Of a stretch of DNA of 64,000 nucleotides, positions 23,703 to 32,371 are shown in pieces; position 1 is the first letter of the stretch; every line of letters starts with the position of its first letter. The DNA is from Pelagirhabdus alkalitolerans (GTDB taxonomy: Bacteria; Bacillota; Bacilli; Bacillales; Amphibacillaceae), in assembly GCF_900096905.1 (NCBI RefSeq), contig NZ_FMYI01000003.1:186001-250000 (forward strand). The letters are read 5' to 3'. Under the pieces are notes generated by a model. It was not told the DNA's origin, did no database searches, and saw only the letters and a list, made by a program, of their open reading frames with translations. Both the position numbers and the translations under genes were made by a program.

Positions 23703-24380
23703 ATGGATTATGAAGAGCCATCGTATAGCCGTTTGAACCGTTTTGAAAAAAAGAGAAACAACACAAAGTGGTTATCGATTTTTATTATCGTTGGTATTAG
23801 TTTAGTCGTCTTGTTTATTACGATTATTCTAGTGACGAATGATAATCAAGAAGATACCGTTACTGAGCCTGGTACAGAAGAAACTGAAGAAGAATCAGCA
23901 ACAGAAACTGAAGAAGAAAATAGTGTAGATGAAGAATTAGAAGAACCGGATGATGAATTTGATTCTGAATCAGAAAACCCCTCGGATGATGAGGAAGACC
24001 AAGATCAAGTGAGCCCCAATGATAATGATGTAGAACCTGTTGAATCAGATGACGATAATGTTATTAGGGCATTTACATCAGATTGGGCCCCAATTCCGAC
24101 AGAGCAGTCAGAACCATTTAATTTTAGCTGGGATCAGTCTGAAAGTGATTGGCAAGAAATGATGCAAGCACTTGAATTAGCCACAGACGTTCCTGTAGAT
24201 GAAATTTATTATTTATGGGTATCAGGAGATGGGCCTAATCAGATGGTTGCTACATTTTCTAATTCGGACATGACTGAACATTATCGTGTTAATGTCAGAT
24301 GGGTTGAACAGGAAGGTTTTAAACCTGAGAAGGTGGAAGTGTTGCAAGAACATGATGAAATGGATCGCTTTGAATCCTAG
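23703..24380 (+). CDS. Membrane-anchored acidic protein, YrrS-like (DUF1510)
   Basis: 225 residues. A short cytoplasmic N-terminus with RFEKKRNN precedes one membrane helix (WLSIFIIVGISLVVLFITII), an extracellular low-complexity stretch very rich in Glu, Asp, Thr and Ser (about 50-120), and a folded C-terminal domain (DWAPIPTEQSEPF onward to the end) of the DUF1510 type. The function is unknown; YrrS in B. subtilis lies between greA and mtnN near a penicillin-binding protein gene, which is absent here. An AAGGAGG site precedes the ATG. Confidence 0.8.
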   Translation: MDYEEPSYSRLNRFEKKRNNTKWLSIFIIVGISLVVLFITIILVTNDNQEDTVTEPGTEETEEESATETEEENSVDEELEEPDDEFDSESENPSDDEEDQDQVSPNDNDVEPVESDDDNVIRAFTSDWAPIPTEQSEPFNFSWDQSESDWQEMMQALELATDVPVDEIYYLWVSGDGPNQMVATFSNSDMTEHYRVNVRWVEQEGFKPEKVEVLQEHDEMDRFES

Positions 24381-24411
24381 TCATCAATACAGGGTAAGGA
24401 GATAAGTGAGT

Positions 24412-25104
24412 ATGGTAATTGGAATAATTGGTGCGATGGATCAAGAGATTCATTTACTGAAGGAAAGTATGAGCGTTAAATCTGAAGAAACAATTGCAAA
24501 TTGTCATTTTATTAAAGGACAACTAGGTGAAAAAGAGATCGTATTATTAAAGTCGGGTATAGGAAAGGTTAATGCAGCCCTAGCAACAGCTATATTGCAC
24601 GAACGCTATCAACCGACTTGTATCATTAATACAGGATCAGCAGGTGGTTATGATAAGTCATTGTCTGTTGGAGATCTTGTTATTTCCGACGAAGTGACGC
24701 ATCATGATGTCGATGTAACGGCATTTAACTATAGTTACGGACAAGTACCTAAAATGCCTGCACGCTTTAAAGCAGATGACAACTTAATTAAATCAGTCTC
24801 AGAATCTGTTAAATCGATTGAAGACGTTCAGTACAAACTTGGACTGATCGGTACGGGTGATTCGTTTATTGAGACTGAAGCACAAGTTCAAGTTATAAAG
24901 GATCACTTCCCAGATATGTTGGCATTAGAAATGGAAGCAGCAGCGATAGCTCAAGTTTGTCATCAGTACGAAACGCCGTTTGTTATTATTCGAGCGCTAT
25001 CAGATATAGCAGGCAAAAAATCGTCACTTTCATTTGATCAATTTTTAGAAGTGGCTGCTAAAAACGCTGCAGTACTCATTATGAGCACGTTGCGTAAATT
25101 ATAA
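24412..25104 (+). CDS. mtnN: 5'-methylthioadenosine/S-adenosylhomocysteine nucleosidase
   Basis: 230 residues. Removes adenine from MTA and SAH in the methionine salvage and SAM recycling route. N-terminal VIGIIGAMDQEI with the catalytic Glu, the ribose-site ILLKSGIGKVNAA-type segment, TGSAGGYDKSLSVGDLVISDEV, and the adenine-site ALEMEAAAIAQVCHQYETPF with RALSDIAG are present. GTG at 24406 is possible, but ATG at 24412 is 10 bp from AAGGAG and matches the usual N-terminus. The mccA-mccB genes that accompany mtnN in B. subtilis are not here. Confidence 0.95.
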   Translation: MVIGIIGAMDQEIHLLKESMSVKSEETIANCHFIKGQLGEKEIVLLKSGIGKVNAALATAILHERYQPTCIINTGSAGGYDKSLSVGDLVISDEVTHHDVDVTAFNYSYGQVPKMPARFKADDNLIKSVSESVKSIEDVQYKLGLIGTGDSFIETEAQVQVIKDHFPDMLALEMEAAAIAQVCHQYETPFVIIRALSDIAGKKSSLSFDQFLEVAAKNAAVLIMSTLRKL

Positions 25105-25111
25105 TGGATTT

Positions 25112-25145
25112 AACCAGGTTTCTTTTGTGTGACCTGGTTTCTTTT
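25112..25145 (+). terminator. Terminator of mtnN
   Basis: AACCAGGT (25112-25119) pairs with ACCTGGTT (25132-25139), followed by TCTTTTT. Confidence 0.75.
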
Positions 25146-25199
25146 TATGTGATGTCGTGGGGGTAAGTTTCTTGTGAGTGAACAGGCAAAATTGCAATC

Positions 25200-25898
25200 C
25201 TAATTTTCTTTTATATAATATTCATGAAAAACTTTCATTAAGGCTCTTTTTTCAATTCTAGACACATAACTGCGTGATATATTCAGCTCTTCAGCGATTT
25301 CTTTTTGTGTTTTTTCTTCAGTTTGATTAAGCCCGTAGCGTCTAATTAAAATTAATTTTTCACGATCATCGAGCACATCAAAATATTGGTTGATCTTTTC
25401 AATCTCCATATTTAACTGTATAAATTCAACAATATCTTCATTTTCCGCTTGTAAGATGTCGATTAAACTGATCTCATTCCCTTCCTTATCTTGACCGATC
25501 GGATCTTGAAGTGAAATGTCTTTACTCTGTTTTTTGGTCGATCGAAGATGCATAAGTATTTCATTTTCAATACACCGTGCAGCATATGTTGCTAATTTCG
25601 TTCCTTTAGCGGGTGAATAACTCTCAATACCTTTAATTAAACCAATCGTTCCTATTGAAATAAGGTCTTCTTGATCCTCTCGCGCATTTTCAAACTTTTT
25701 CACTAAGTGTGCGACGAGACGTAAATTGTGTTCGATTAATTTATTCCTCGCATGATGATCACCAGCTGCCATTCGCTTTAACTGTTCTTGTTCTTCTTGA
25801 TACGTTAGAGGTTGCGGAAATGTTTGGTTTTTTACATAGGAAACAAAGAAAAGGGCATCTTTCATTAAAAATAAGAGCGCACTTAAAACAATTGACAT
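25200..25898 (-). CDS. sigK: Sporulation sigma factor SigK precursor, uninterrupted
   Basis: 232 residues. A hydrophobic pro-sequence (MSIVLSALLFLMKDALFFVS) of about 20 residues, which in SigK is removed by SpoIVFB, precedes regions 2 and 4: HNLRLVAHLVKKFENAREDQ, SIGTIGLIKGIESYSPAKGT (-10 recognition), DPIGQDKEGNEISLIDIL, and the -35 helix-turn-helix TQKEIAEELNISRSYVSRIE. The reading frame is intact, with no skin-type element between the two halves. SigK drives late mother-cell gene expression. A TAGGAGG site precedes the ATG. It stands alone between mtnN and sda. Confidence 0.96.
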   Translation of the reverse strand: MSIVLSALLFLMKDALFFVSYVKNQTFPQPLTYQEEQEQLKRMAAGDHHARNKLIEHNLRLVAHLVKKFENAREDQEDLISIGTIGLIKGIESYSPAKGTKLATYAARCIENEILMHLRSTKKQSKDISLQDPIGQDKEGNEISLIDILQAENEDIVEFIQLNMEIEKINQYFDVLDDREKLILIRRYGLNQTEEKTQKEIAEELNISRSYVSRIEKRALMKVFHEYYIKEN

Positions 25899-26027
25899 CT
25901 GTACAGCCTCCTAATTTTGTCATTCATTGGGTGAGTAACCTATCTCATTTAGGCTACCTTAGTTTAATTTATGAGTAGGAAGTTGTAAGATGTCTGTCCA
26001 TAAATAAAAATGTTCAAGCGAGGTGAT

Positions 26028-26168
26028 TTACACAAGAGATAAGCATCTAAAATGTAGAGCTCGACGTGTTATTTCTGCTTCAATTAATTGAATAAAGTCA
26101 GTACTTAGTTGTAACTCTAGAGCTTTTTCATACGATTGCAAAAGTAGATCATCAGATAATTTTTCCAT
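26028..26168 (-). CDS. sda: Sporulation checkpoint inhibitor Sda
   Basis: 46 residues on the minus strand: MEKLSDDLLLQSYEKALELQ, then LSTDFIQLIEAEITRRAL and a short tail. This matches the helical-hairpin Sda family (MRKLSDELL... with DFIELIE and RRSL), which binds KinA and blocks the phosphorelay when replication is disturbed. The ATG follows an AAGAAGGGA site. Position next to yqeG is the same as in B. subtilis. DnaA-box-like sequences lie 100-190 bp upstream, in keeping with DnaA-controlled expression. The C-terminal residues HFRCLSLV differ from the usual tail. Confidence 0.88.
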   Translation of the reverse strand: MEKLSDDLLLQSYEKALELQLSTDFIQLIEAEITRRALHFRCLSLV

Positions 26169-26271
26169 GATAGAGCGTCCCTTCTTGCTTTCTATTTACA
26201 AAAAATGTTTTTCACATTCATACTGTATCAAATAAGGTTACGATGAACAAGTTCTAAAAATTGGTCTCGGA

Positions 26272-26357
26272 TGTAGATAACTTTGTGAGTAAATTGTATA
26301 AAAATTGCTAAAAACATTGCTATTAAGCTTATTTGGTTGTTGATAATGTTATCCACA
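26272..26357. promoter_or_regulatory. Cluster of DnaA-box-like 9-mers upstream of sda
   Basis: A perfect TTATCCACA at 26349-26357 (plus strand) and two near-matches on the minus strand, TTATCTACA (26272-26280) and TTACTCACA (26284-26292). They lie in the 364-bp gap between sda and yqeG. DnaA control of sda is known in B. subtilis; binding here is inferred. The rest of the gap is A/T-rich without a recognisable gene. Confidence 0.55.
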
Positions 26358-26532
26358 AACTCGAATTTTGAGTGAAAGTGTCGGACGATTTTAGTCATGA
26401 ATTTATAAAGAAGATAAGAAATTTATCATTTTATTTGTATTTTGTTAAAATATTTTTGAAAGTAAGAGTTAAATTGTTTATGATGGTAAAGTGAAAAACA
26501 ATAAAGATATGCTTAATTGAGGTGGAAATACC

Positions 26533-27063
26533 GTGTTAAAACGTTTTATACCAGATTTATATGTAGATAATATTTTCGAGTTAGAGCCTGAGTTTTTAAA
26601 AGATAAAGGCATTAAAGGAATTATAACCGATTTAGATAATACATTAGTCGCTTGGGACGAGACAGATGCTACTGAAAGGGTAGTGTCTTGGTTTAAGCAA
26701 ATGGAAGAGAATGAAATTGATGTGACGATTATTTCTAACAATAATCAAAAGAGGGTTAAACGGTTTTCGGAACCATTAGAACGTCCTTATGTGTTCAGTG
26801 CTAAAAAGCCATTAAAGCGCGCATTTTTAAGAGCGGTTAAAAAAATGGGGTATCAAAAAAACGAAGTGGCAGTCATCGGAGACCAACTCATTACAGATAT
26901 ATTAGGTGGAAATCGTGCGGGGCTTATTAGTATATTAGTCGTCCCGATTGTTAAAACAGATGATAAAGCGACAAGAATTAACCGAAAAATCGAACGAAGA
27001 ATTTTAAAACATTTAGAAAAAAGAGGGTTAGAAAAATGGGATCAGAAAAAAATGAAAACGTAA
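26533..27063 (+). CDS. yqeG: HAD-superfamily phosphatase YqeG
   Basis: 176 residues, HAD subfamily IIIA. Catalytic Asp motif IITDLDNTLVAW (about 33-44), motif II VTIISNN, and motif IV VAVIGDQLITDILGGNRAG are present. The substrate is unknown. Starts with GTG after a GAGGTGG site and overlaps yqeH by 28 bp, heading a tightly packed operon (yqeG-yqeH-aroE-yhbY-nadD-yqeK-rsfS-yqeM) identical in order to B. subtilis. Confidence 0.93.
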   Translation: MLKRFIPDLYVDNIFELEPEFLKDKGIKGIITDLDNTLVAWDETDATERVVSWFKQMEENEIDVTIISNNNQKRVKRFSEPLERPYVFSAKKPLKRAFLRAVKKMGYQKNEVAVIGDQLITDILGGNRAGLISILVVPIVKTDDKATRINRKIERRILKHLEKRGLEKWDQKKMKT

Positions 27064-28151
27064 CATGCCAAGGTTGTGGTGTAACCATTCAATCGAACGA
27101 TAAAAATCAACCAGGTTTTGTTCCTGCTTCAGCTCTTTCAAATGATGAAGTCATTTGTCAGCGTTGCTTTAGGTTAAAGCATTACAATGAGGTTCAAGAT
27201 GTACCGTATACTGATCATGACTTTTTACAATTGATTAGTCAAATTGGTGAAACGAATAGTTTGATTGTTAAACTTGTGGATATTTTTGATTTTAGTGGTA
27301 GTTTTATAAAAAGTCTCCACCGATTAACAGGCAATAATAAAGTTATTTTAGTAGCGAATAAAGTAGATTTACTGCCTAAGTCAACAAATCGTGGTAAATT
27401 AATTCAATGGTTGAAAAAGTCAGCGGCTGATTTAGGCTTAACTGTTCAAGATGTTTATTTAACATCTGCTAAGACTGGTCAAGGTTTTGACCGTGTTAAA
27501 GAGGCAATCGAACACCACCGTGACGGTGAAGATGTATACGTAGTAGGGTCTACTAATGTAGGGAAATCAACGTTTATTAATTATTTAATTAATGAGTCAA
27601 CAGGTTTGAAAGAAGCGATTACAACGTCTTATTTCCCTGGTACAACACTAGGTTTCATTGATATACCATTGGATGAGACATCGTCATTATACGATACACC
27701 AGGTGTGATTAACCGAGGACAAATTACACACTACTTATCGAATGAAGACATTAAAACGATCACACCTACCAAAGAAATTAAACCCCAAGTGTTCCAATTA
27801 AACAGTGGCCAAACGTTGTTTATTGGGGGAATGGCTCGAATTGATTTCATAAAGGGAGACAGACAACCCTTCGTTTGTTACTTCTCAAATCAAATTACAA
27901 TTCATCGTACTAAATTAGAAAAAGCAGACCAACTTTACAGCGATCATTTTGGTGAATTATTATCACCACCTAGTGCATCGTCTGTTGATGAGTATCCACC
28001 ACTTAAGGAAAAGACGTTTAAAATTAGTGGCGATAAAACGGATATAGTTCTACCTGGACTCGGTTGGGTGACCTTAACGGGTGATGATGTGACGGTGTCA
28101 ATCGCAACACCTGACAATGTACCAGTTTCTAGACGATCAGCGATTATATAG
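27036..28151 (+). CDS. yqeH: Ribosome-biogenesis GTPase YqeH
   Basis: 371 residues, circularly permuted GTPase. An N-terminal zinc finger (CQGC at about residues 9-12 and CQRC about 30 residues later) is followed by motifs in the order G4 VANKVDLLP, G5 TSAKTG, G1 VGSTNVGKSTFIN, and G3 YDTPG, then a C-terminal RNA-interacting domain. YqeH is needed for 30S subunit assembly in B. subtilis. The ATG lies inside the end of yqeG behind a GAGGG site, which implies translational coupling. Confidence 0.95.
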   Translation: MGSEKNENVTCQGCGVTIQSNDKNQPGFVPASALSNDEVICQRCFRLKHYNEVQDVPYTDHDFLQLISQIGETNSLIVKLVDIFDFSGSFIKSLHRLTGNNKVILVANKVDLLPKSTNRGKLIQWLKKSAADLGLTVQDVYLTSAKTGQGFDRVKEAIEHHRDGEDVYVVGSTNVGKSTFINYLINESTGLKEAITTSYFPGTTLGFIDIPLDETSSLYDTPGVINRGQITHYLSNEDIKTITPTKEIKPQVFQLNSGQTLFIGGMARIDFIKGDRQPFVCYFSNQITIHRTKLEKADQLYSDHFGELLSPPSASSVDEYPPLKEKTFKISGDKTDIVLPGLGWVTLTGDDVTVSIATPDNVPVSRRSAII

Positions 28152-28163
28152 GGAGATGATAGG

Positions 28164-29006
28164 ATGGAATTAGGACTCATTGGATATCCAGTACAAGGCT
28201 CATTGTCACCTTGGATCCACCATCAGTTTCTAGATCAGTTAAATATGACGGGTTCGTATGAATTATATGAAATAGCCCCGGATCAATTTGAAGAACAGAT
28301 TAGTGATTTTAAACGTAAGAATCTGAACGGTTTTAATGTCACCATTCCATACAAGCAACGTATTATCCCTTATTTAGATGCGCTATCGGATAGTGCGCGT
28401 GCTATCGGTGCTGTGAATACTGTTGTTTGCCATAATGGAAAGTGGACAGGCTATAATACAGATGGATTTGGTTTGACGGCTGCATTAGAAGAGCGGTTTG
28501 ATGATTTATTTTATAAAGACAAGCATGCGTTAATCTTGGGTGCCGGTGGAGCAAGTCGTGGTATTTATTATAGCTTACTCCAAGCCGGTTTTAATACAGT
28601 AGATATAAGTAATAGAACATATGAAAAAGCCGTTGAGCTCACCGGTTTAAATAACAGTGATACAATAACGAGCCCAATGACGTTTGATGAGGCTGAGCAA
28701 AAAATAAATCACTATGACTTAATTGTCCAAACCACTTCAGTTGGCATGACGCCGAATGAAAAGGCTCAGGTAATTGATTTGGAAAAGATTAAAAAAGGTG
28801 CCGTTGTAAGTGATATCGTCTATAAACCATTTTGGACTCAGTTATTAAAGCAAGCATATCAAAAAAGAGCACGTGTTCATCATGGACACGAAATGTTACT
28901 TTATCAAGCAAAATTAGCATTTGAGCATTTTACTGGTCAATCGGTAGATGCCAAAGGTATTTTAGGTGATTTTGAAAAAATGATTAAATCAAAAAATGAA
29001 GGATGA
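28164..29006 (+). CDS. aroE: Shikimate 5-dehydrogenase
   Basis: 280 residues. NADPH-dependent reduction of 3-dehydroshikimate in the aromatic amino-acid pathway. Substrate-site GSLSPWIHHQF and NVTIPYKQRIIPYLDAL with the catalytic Lys, GAVNTVV, the Rossmann glycine motif LILGAGGASRGI, and the C-terminal GHEMLLYQAKLAFEHFTG are all visible. GGGAGATGATAGG precedes the ATG. Follows yqeH by 12 bp. Confidence 0.95.
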   Translation: MELGLIGYPVQGSLSPWIHHQFLDQLNMTGSYELYEIAPDQFEEQISDFKRKNLNGFNVTIPYKQRIIPYLDALSDSARAIGAVNTVVCHNGKWTGYNTDGFGLTAALEERFDDLFYKDKHALILGAGGASRGIYYSLLQAGFNTVDISNRTYEKAVELTGLNNSDTITSPMTFDEAEQKINHYDLIVQTTSVGMTPNEKAQVIDLEKIKKGAVVSDIVYKPFWTQLLKQAYQKRARVHHGHEMLLYQAKLAFEHFTGQSVDAKGILGDFEKMIKSKNEG

Positions 29007-29011
29007 TGACC

Positions 29012-29302
29012 ATGTTAACAGGGAAACAAAAACGCTTTTTGCGTTCAAAAGCACATCACTTAAAGCCAATTTTTCAAGTAGGTAAAGATGGTGTTAATGA
29101 AAATATGATTATACAAATTAATGAAGCGTTAGAAAAACGTGAGTTAATTAAAATTTCGATTTTACAAAACTGTTTAGAGGATAAAGAAGATGTTGCCGCT
29201 CAGCTCATAGAGGGAACAGGAGCTGAAAAGGTTCAAATTATTGGAAATATGATTGTCCTATATAAAGAATCAGAAGATCACAAAGAAATCGAGCTACCAT
29301 AG
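29012..29302 (+). CDS. yhbY: YhbY/CRS1-domain RNA-binding protein (YqeI)
   Basis: 96 residues consisting of one CRM (CRS1-YhbY) domain: LTGKQKRFLRSKAHHLKPIF with the GxxGxx-like loop QVGKDGVNENM. The family associates with pre-50S ribosomal particles. Two ATGs at 29003 and 29006 overlap the AAGGA site; ATG at 29012 has correct spacing and gives MLTGKQ, the usual start. Lies between aroE and nadD. Confidence 0.92.
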   Translation: MLTGKQKRFLRSKAHHLKPIFQVGKDGVNENMIIQINEALEKRELIKISILQNCLEDKEDVAAQLIEGTGAEKVQIIGNMIVLYKESEDHKEIELP

Positions 29303-29309
29303 GGTCACT

Positions 29310-29873
29310 ATGAAAAAAATTGGTCTTTTAGGCGGAACATTTGATCCACCTCATATCGGTCATTTAGTCATTGCAAATGAAGTGTATGAAAAATTATCAT
29401 TAGATGAAATCTGGTTCATTCCCTCTGCTGAACCCCCGCATAAAAAGAAAGCAACGGTGTCAACAGATGATCGATTAGCTATGATCAAAAGTGCTATTAA
29501 AGATGAGGATCATTTTAAAGTAAACGATATAGAAATTAAGCGCCAAGGTAAGTCTTATACAATTGATACAATTAAAACACTTAAAGATATGCACCCGGAT
29601 GTATCATTTTACTTTATTATTGGAGCTGATATGGTCGAGTACTTACCGAAATGGTATAACATTAATGAATTGATTCATTTAATCCGATTTGTCGGTGTCA
29701 AACGTCCGGAATACCGATTAGAGACAGCGTATCCTGTTACACTATTGGACGTTCCGGGACTTGATATTTCTTCAACATTAATTAGAGAACGCTTGTTAAA
29801 CAATCAATCTGTCCGGTACTTGGTTCCTTCTGGCGTTATCGATGTGATAAGAAAGAGAGGATTGTATGAATAG
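29310..29873 (+). CDS. nadD: Nicotinate-nucleotide adenylyltransferase
   Basis: 187 residues. Converts nicotinate mononucleotide to deamido-NAD. Nucleotidyltransferase signature GGTFDPPHIGHLVIANEV at residues 7-24, with the ISSTLIRERL motif near the C-terminus. The frame is open upstream but ATG at 29310, giving MKKIGLLGG, is the family start; the ribosome site is weak (AGGGT), and coupling to the preceding gene 7 bp away is likely. Overlaps yqeK by 8 bp. Confidence 0.96.
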   Translation: MKKIGLLGGTFDPPHIGHLVIANEVYEKLSLDEIWFIPSAEPPHKKKATVSTDDRLAMIKSAIKDEDHFKVNDIEIKRQGKSYTIDTIKTLKDMHPDVSFYFIIGADMVEYLPKWYNINELIHLIRFVGVKRPEYRLETAYPVTLLDVPGLDISSTLIRERLLNNQSVRYLVPSGVIDVIRKRGLYE

Positions 29874-30444
29874 AGAAGAAGCACTGAATAGATTAAGACC
29901 CCATTTGTCTGAAAAACGGTATAATCATACAGTGAGGGTATTAGATACGGCACTAGAACTTTCGACGTTTTATGAAGTGAACCGAAAAGAAACAGAATTA
30001 GCGGCTATTTTTCATGATTATTTTAAAGAACGTGATGTAAGTGAGATGAAGTCCATTATTATAAATAGTGACCTCTCAAATCATCTACTAAACTTTCATC
30101 ATGAATTATGGCACGGTCCAGTTGCCGCTTATAAACTTGAATCTGAATTAGGGATTGAGAGTTCGCGTATTAAAGAAGCTATTTATTACCACACGACGGG
30201 CAAAGCTAATATGTCAATGCTTGATAAAATTATCTATTTAGCTGATTATATAGAGCCAGGGCGTCAATTTGACGGGATTGAAGATGTAAGAAACGAAGCG
30301 TTTCGTTCACTTGACTCTGCGTGTTTTATGGCAGTACGAAATAGCATTCGTCATTTATTAGATCTTGAACAGTTAATTTACCCGGAAACGCTAAATATGT
30401 ATAATGATCTAAAACGAAAATTGGAGGAATCACATAGTGAGTAA
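29866..30444 (+). CDS. yqeK: HD-domain hydrolase YqeK (probable Ap4A hydrolase)
   Basis: 192 residues, HD superfamily. Metal ligands are visible in YNHTVRVLDTALEL, AAIFHDYFKER (the HD pair), HELWHGPVAAY and IYLADYIEPGRQFDG. Members of this family hydrolyse diadenosine tetraphosphate symmetrically to two ADP. Translationally coupled on both sides, overlapping nadD and rsfS by 8 bp each. Confidence 0.92.
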   Translation: MNREEALNRLRPHLSEKRYNHTVRVLDTALELSTFYEVNRKETELAAIFHDYFKERDVSEMKSIIINSDLSNHLLNFHHELWHGPVAAYKLESELGIESSRIKEAIYYHTTGKANMSMLDKIIYLADYIEPGRQFDGIEDVRNEAFRSLDSACFMAVRNSIRHLLDLEQLIYPETLNMYNDLKRKLEESHSE

Positions 30445-30784
30445 TGATCAATTTGTAAAATCAATCGTCAATGCTATTGATGATAAAAGAGGACATGATA
30501 TTTTAACGCTAGACATGAGAGATGTATCTGTTATGGCTGATTATTTTGTTATTTGTGATGCGACAAGTGAACGTCTTGTCCAAACGATCGCAAAGGAAGT
30601 TAAAGAAAGAGCAGAAGAACAAGGTGTTGAAGTCAAACGTACAGAAGGATTTGAACATGCGCGTTGGGTCTTAGTTGACTTAGGAGACGTTATTTGTCAT
30701 ATATTCCATCAAGATGAGCGTAATTATTATAATTTAGAAAAATTATGGGGCGATGCACCGATCGTATCGGTAGAAATCGACTAA
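30437..30784 (+). CDS. rsfS: Ribosomal silencing factor RsfS
   Basis: 115 residues, RsfS/Iojap family. It shows DILTLDMRDVSVMADYFVIC, TEGFEHARWVLVDLGDVICH and the C-terminal FHQDERNYYNLEKLWGDA. RsfS binds ribosomal protein L14 and prevents subunit joining under nutrient limitation. GTG start overlapping yqeK, with GGAGG just upstream. Confidence 0.95.
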   Translation: MSNDQFVKSIVNAIDDKRGHDILTLDMRDVSVMADYFVICDATSERLVQTIAKEVKERAEEQGVEVKRTEGFEHARWVLVDLGDVICHIFHQDERNYYNLEKLWGDAPIVSVEID

Positions 30785-30799
30785 ATAGGAGTTTGAATC

Positions 30800-31549
30800 A
30801 TGTATCAAAAAATGGCGAAAGTATATGATGCACTAATGGAAGATGCCCCTTATGAAGATTGGGTTGCTTTTACGAAAGCCATGTTGGATAAAGATTTTGA
30901 ATCTCAGCCGAAGCAATTACTAGACCTTGGTTGTGGTACAGGGCAAATAACCGTGCAACTAGCGGATTCATTTAGCCAAGTAACGGGTGTAGATTTATCG
31001 AGTGATATGTTAACAGAAGCATCGAATCGATCGATTGAAGAAGGCAAATCAATTCAATGGATTCATCAGGATATGACGCAACTTGAAGGTTTAAAAGGTT
31101 TTGATACCGTTATTAGTTATTGTGATGTCATCAACTATATAACAGAAGAAGAGAAAGTAAAGAGTGCTTTTTCAAATGCCTATCAAGCATTGAATGATCG
31201 AGGTATGTTTTTATTTGATGTTCATAGTCTCAATCATGTTCAATCAAACTTAGTAGGTGAGGTTTTTAGTGAGGTCTATGATGATTTAGCTTACATTTGG
31301 TTCTGTCAAGCAGGTGAGCGTGAAGGTGAGATGATTCATGATCTAACGTTTTTCATTCAAAATGACAAGCAATATGACCGAATAGATGAAACCCATCAGC
31401 AACGTACGCTTTCAGTTGAGACATACGTACAGTTGTTAAGTAAGGTTGGGTTTTCAAAAATAGAGATTTACAAAGATTTTGAAACGACACCGATTAATGA
31501 AGATGACTATGCTTATGCCAATCGTCTTTTCTTCGTTTGCTATAAGTGA
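30800..31549 (+). CDS. yqeM: Class I SAM-dependent methyltransferase (YqeM)
   Basis: 249 residues. SAM-binding motif I QLLDLGCGTGQITVQLA, the acidic residue in VTGVDLSSDML, and motif IV FDTVISYCDVINYI are present; the rest is a typical small-molecule methyltransferase. The substrate is unknown. AATAGGAG precedes the ATG. It ends the yqeG operon and is followed by a terminator; the ComER gene that sits between yqeM and comEA in B. subtilis is not seen in this interval. Confidence 0.88.
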   Translation: MYQKMAKVYDALMEDAPYEDWVAFTKAMLDKDFESQPKQLLDLGCGTGQITVQLADSFSQVTGVDLSSDMLTEASNRSIEEGKSIQWIHQDMTQLEGLKGFDTVISYCDVINYITEEEKVKSAFSNAYQALNDRGMFLFDVHSLNHVQSNLVGEVFSEVYDDLAYIWFCQAGEREGEMIHDLTFFIQNDKQYDRIDETHQQRTLSVETYVQLLSKVGFSKIEIYKDFETTPINEDDYAYANRLFFVCYK

Positions 31550-31557
31550 GAAATCAG

Positions 31558-31598
31558 ATTAGTGGATGCTTTTCCCAAAGTATTCACTAATTTTTTTA
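31558..31598 (+). terminator. Terminator of the yqeG-yqeM operon
   Basis: ATTAGTGGATGCTTT and AAAGTATTCACTAAT form a 15-bp stem with two G-U pairs and a four-base CCCA-type loop, followed by seven T. Confidence 0.85.
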
Positions 31599-31741
31599 GT
31601 TAGAAAAAGAATTTTACCTCATTTTTAAAGCTGTTTAACAAGTTCAAAGTATTAGCAGGTATTCAGTCAAATCCAGTCGAATATACGTAAATGTAAAGTG
31701 GTGTGCTACGCAATTCACCTAATGATTTGAGGAGATGCTTT

Positions 31742-32353
31742 TTGAATTGGATTAAAGACAATCTTGTTATATGTGCTATATTATGTGTCATTTTAACCGC
31801 TCTTACATGGGAGTTTTATTTAAGTGAACGCCTTCAAGTCTCTTCAAATGAAACCGCTCCAATTGACACTTCTACTGAACAATCTGCAATTGAAATGGAT
31901 GATCACCCTCCTGAACATGAGAAAAATCAAACGAATTCAACCTATTATGTAGACGTAAAAGGTGAAATTCAAAACCCGGATGTGTATCAAGTTGATCAGT
32001 CAGATCGAGTCATCGATGTGATTGAAAAAGCTGGTGGATTTAACGACGAGGCAGATACACTTAGCATCAACTTAGCAGAACGTGTTTATGATGAAATGGT
32101 GATTACTGTTTATCCGTTGGGGGAAGAAAATGAATCTGTTCAAGCAGAACCAACTCATGATAGAATAAGGATTAATATTGCTGATCAAGCAGAACTCGAA
32201 CGATTACCAGGCATTGGCGAATCAAAAGCTCAGGCCATCTTAGCTTATCGAGATGAAAATGGTCCGTTTCATTCAACTGCTGATTTGGAAAACATATCTG
32301 GTATTGGAGCGAAGACGGTCGAGCAATTAGAAGACTATATTCAATTACCATAA
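31742..32353 (+). CDS. comEA: Competence DNA receptor ComEA
   Basis: 203 residues. N-terminal membrane anchor (LVICAILCVILTALTWEFYL), an acidic linker, an SLBB-type domain (about 75-125, YVDVKGEIQNPDVYQVDQSD) and a tandem helix-hairpin-helix DNA-binding domain at the C-terminus (RINIADQAELERLPGIGESK, LENISGIGAKTVEQLED). TTG at 31742 follows GAGGAG and gives MNWIKDN, close to the B. subtilis start MNW; an upstream GTG at 31703 lacks support. ComEA binds incoming DNA at the membrane. Confidence 0.93.
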   Translation: MNWIKDNLVICAILCVILTALTWEFYLSERLQVSSNETAPIDTSTEQSAIEMDDHPPEHEKNQTNSTYYVDVKGEIQNPDVYQVDQSDRVIDVIEKAGGFNDEADTLSINLAERVYDEMVITVYPLGEENESVQAEPTHDRIRINIADQAELERLPGIGESKAQAILAYRDENGPFHSTADLENISGIGAKTVEQLEDYIQLP

Positions 32354-32371
32354 AGACTGAGGAGTGATCAT

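Noticed and set aside
31602..31640. Possible ComK box (A-run, spacer, T-run) upstream of comEA
   Set aside because: The best match has the wrong spacing or a mismatch, and no second half-site at the expected distance was found.
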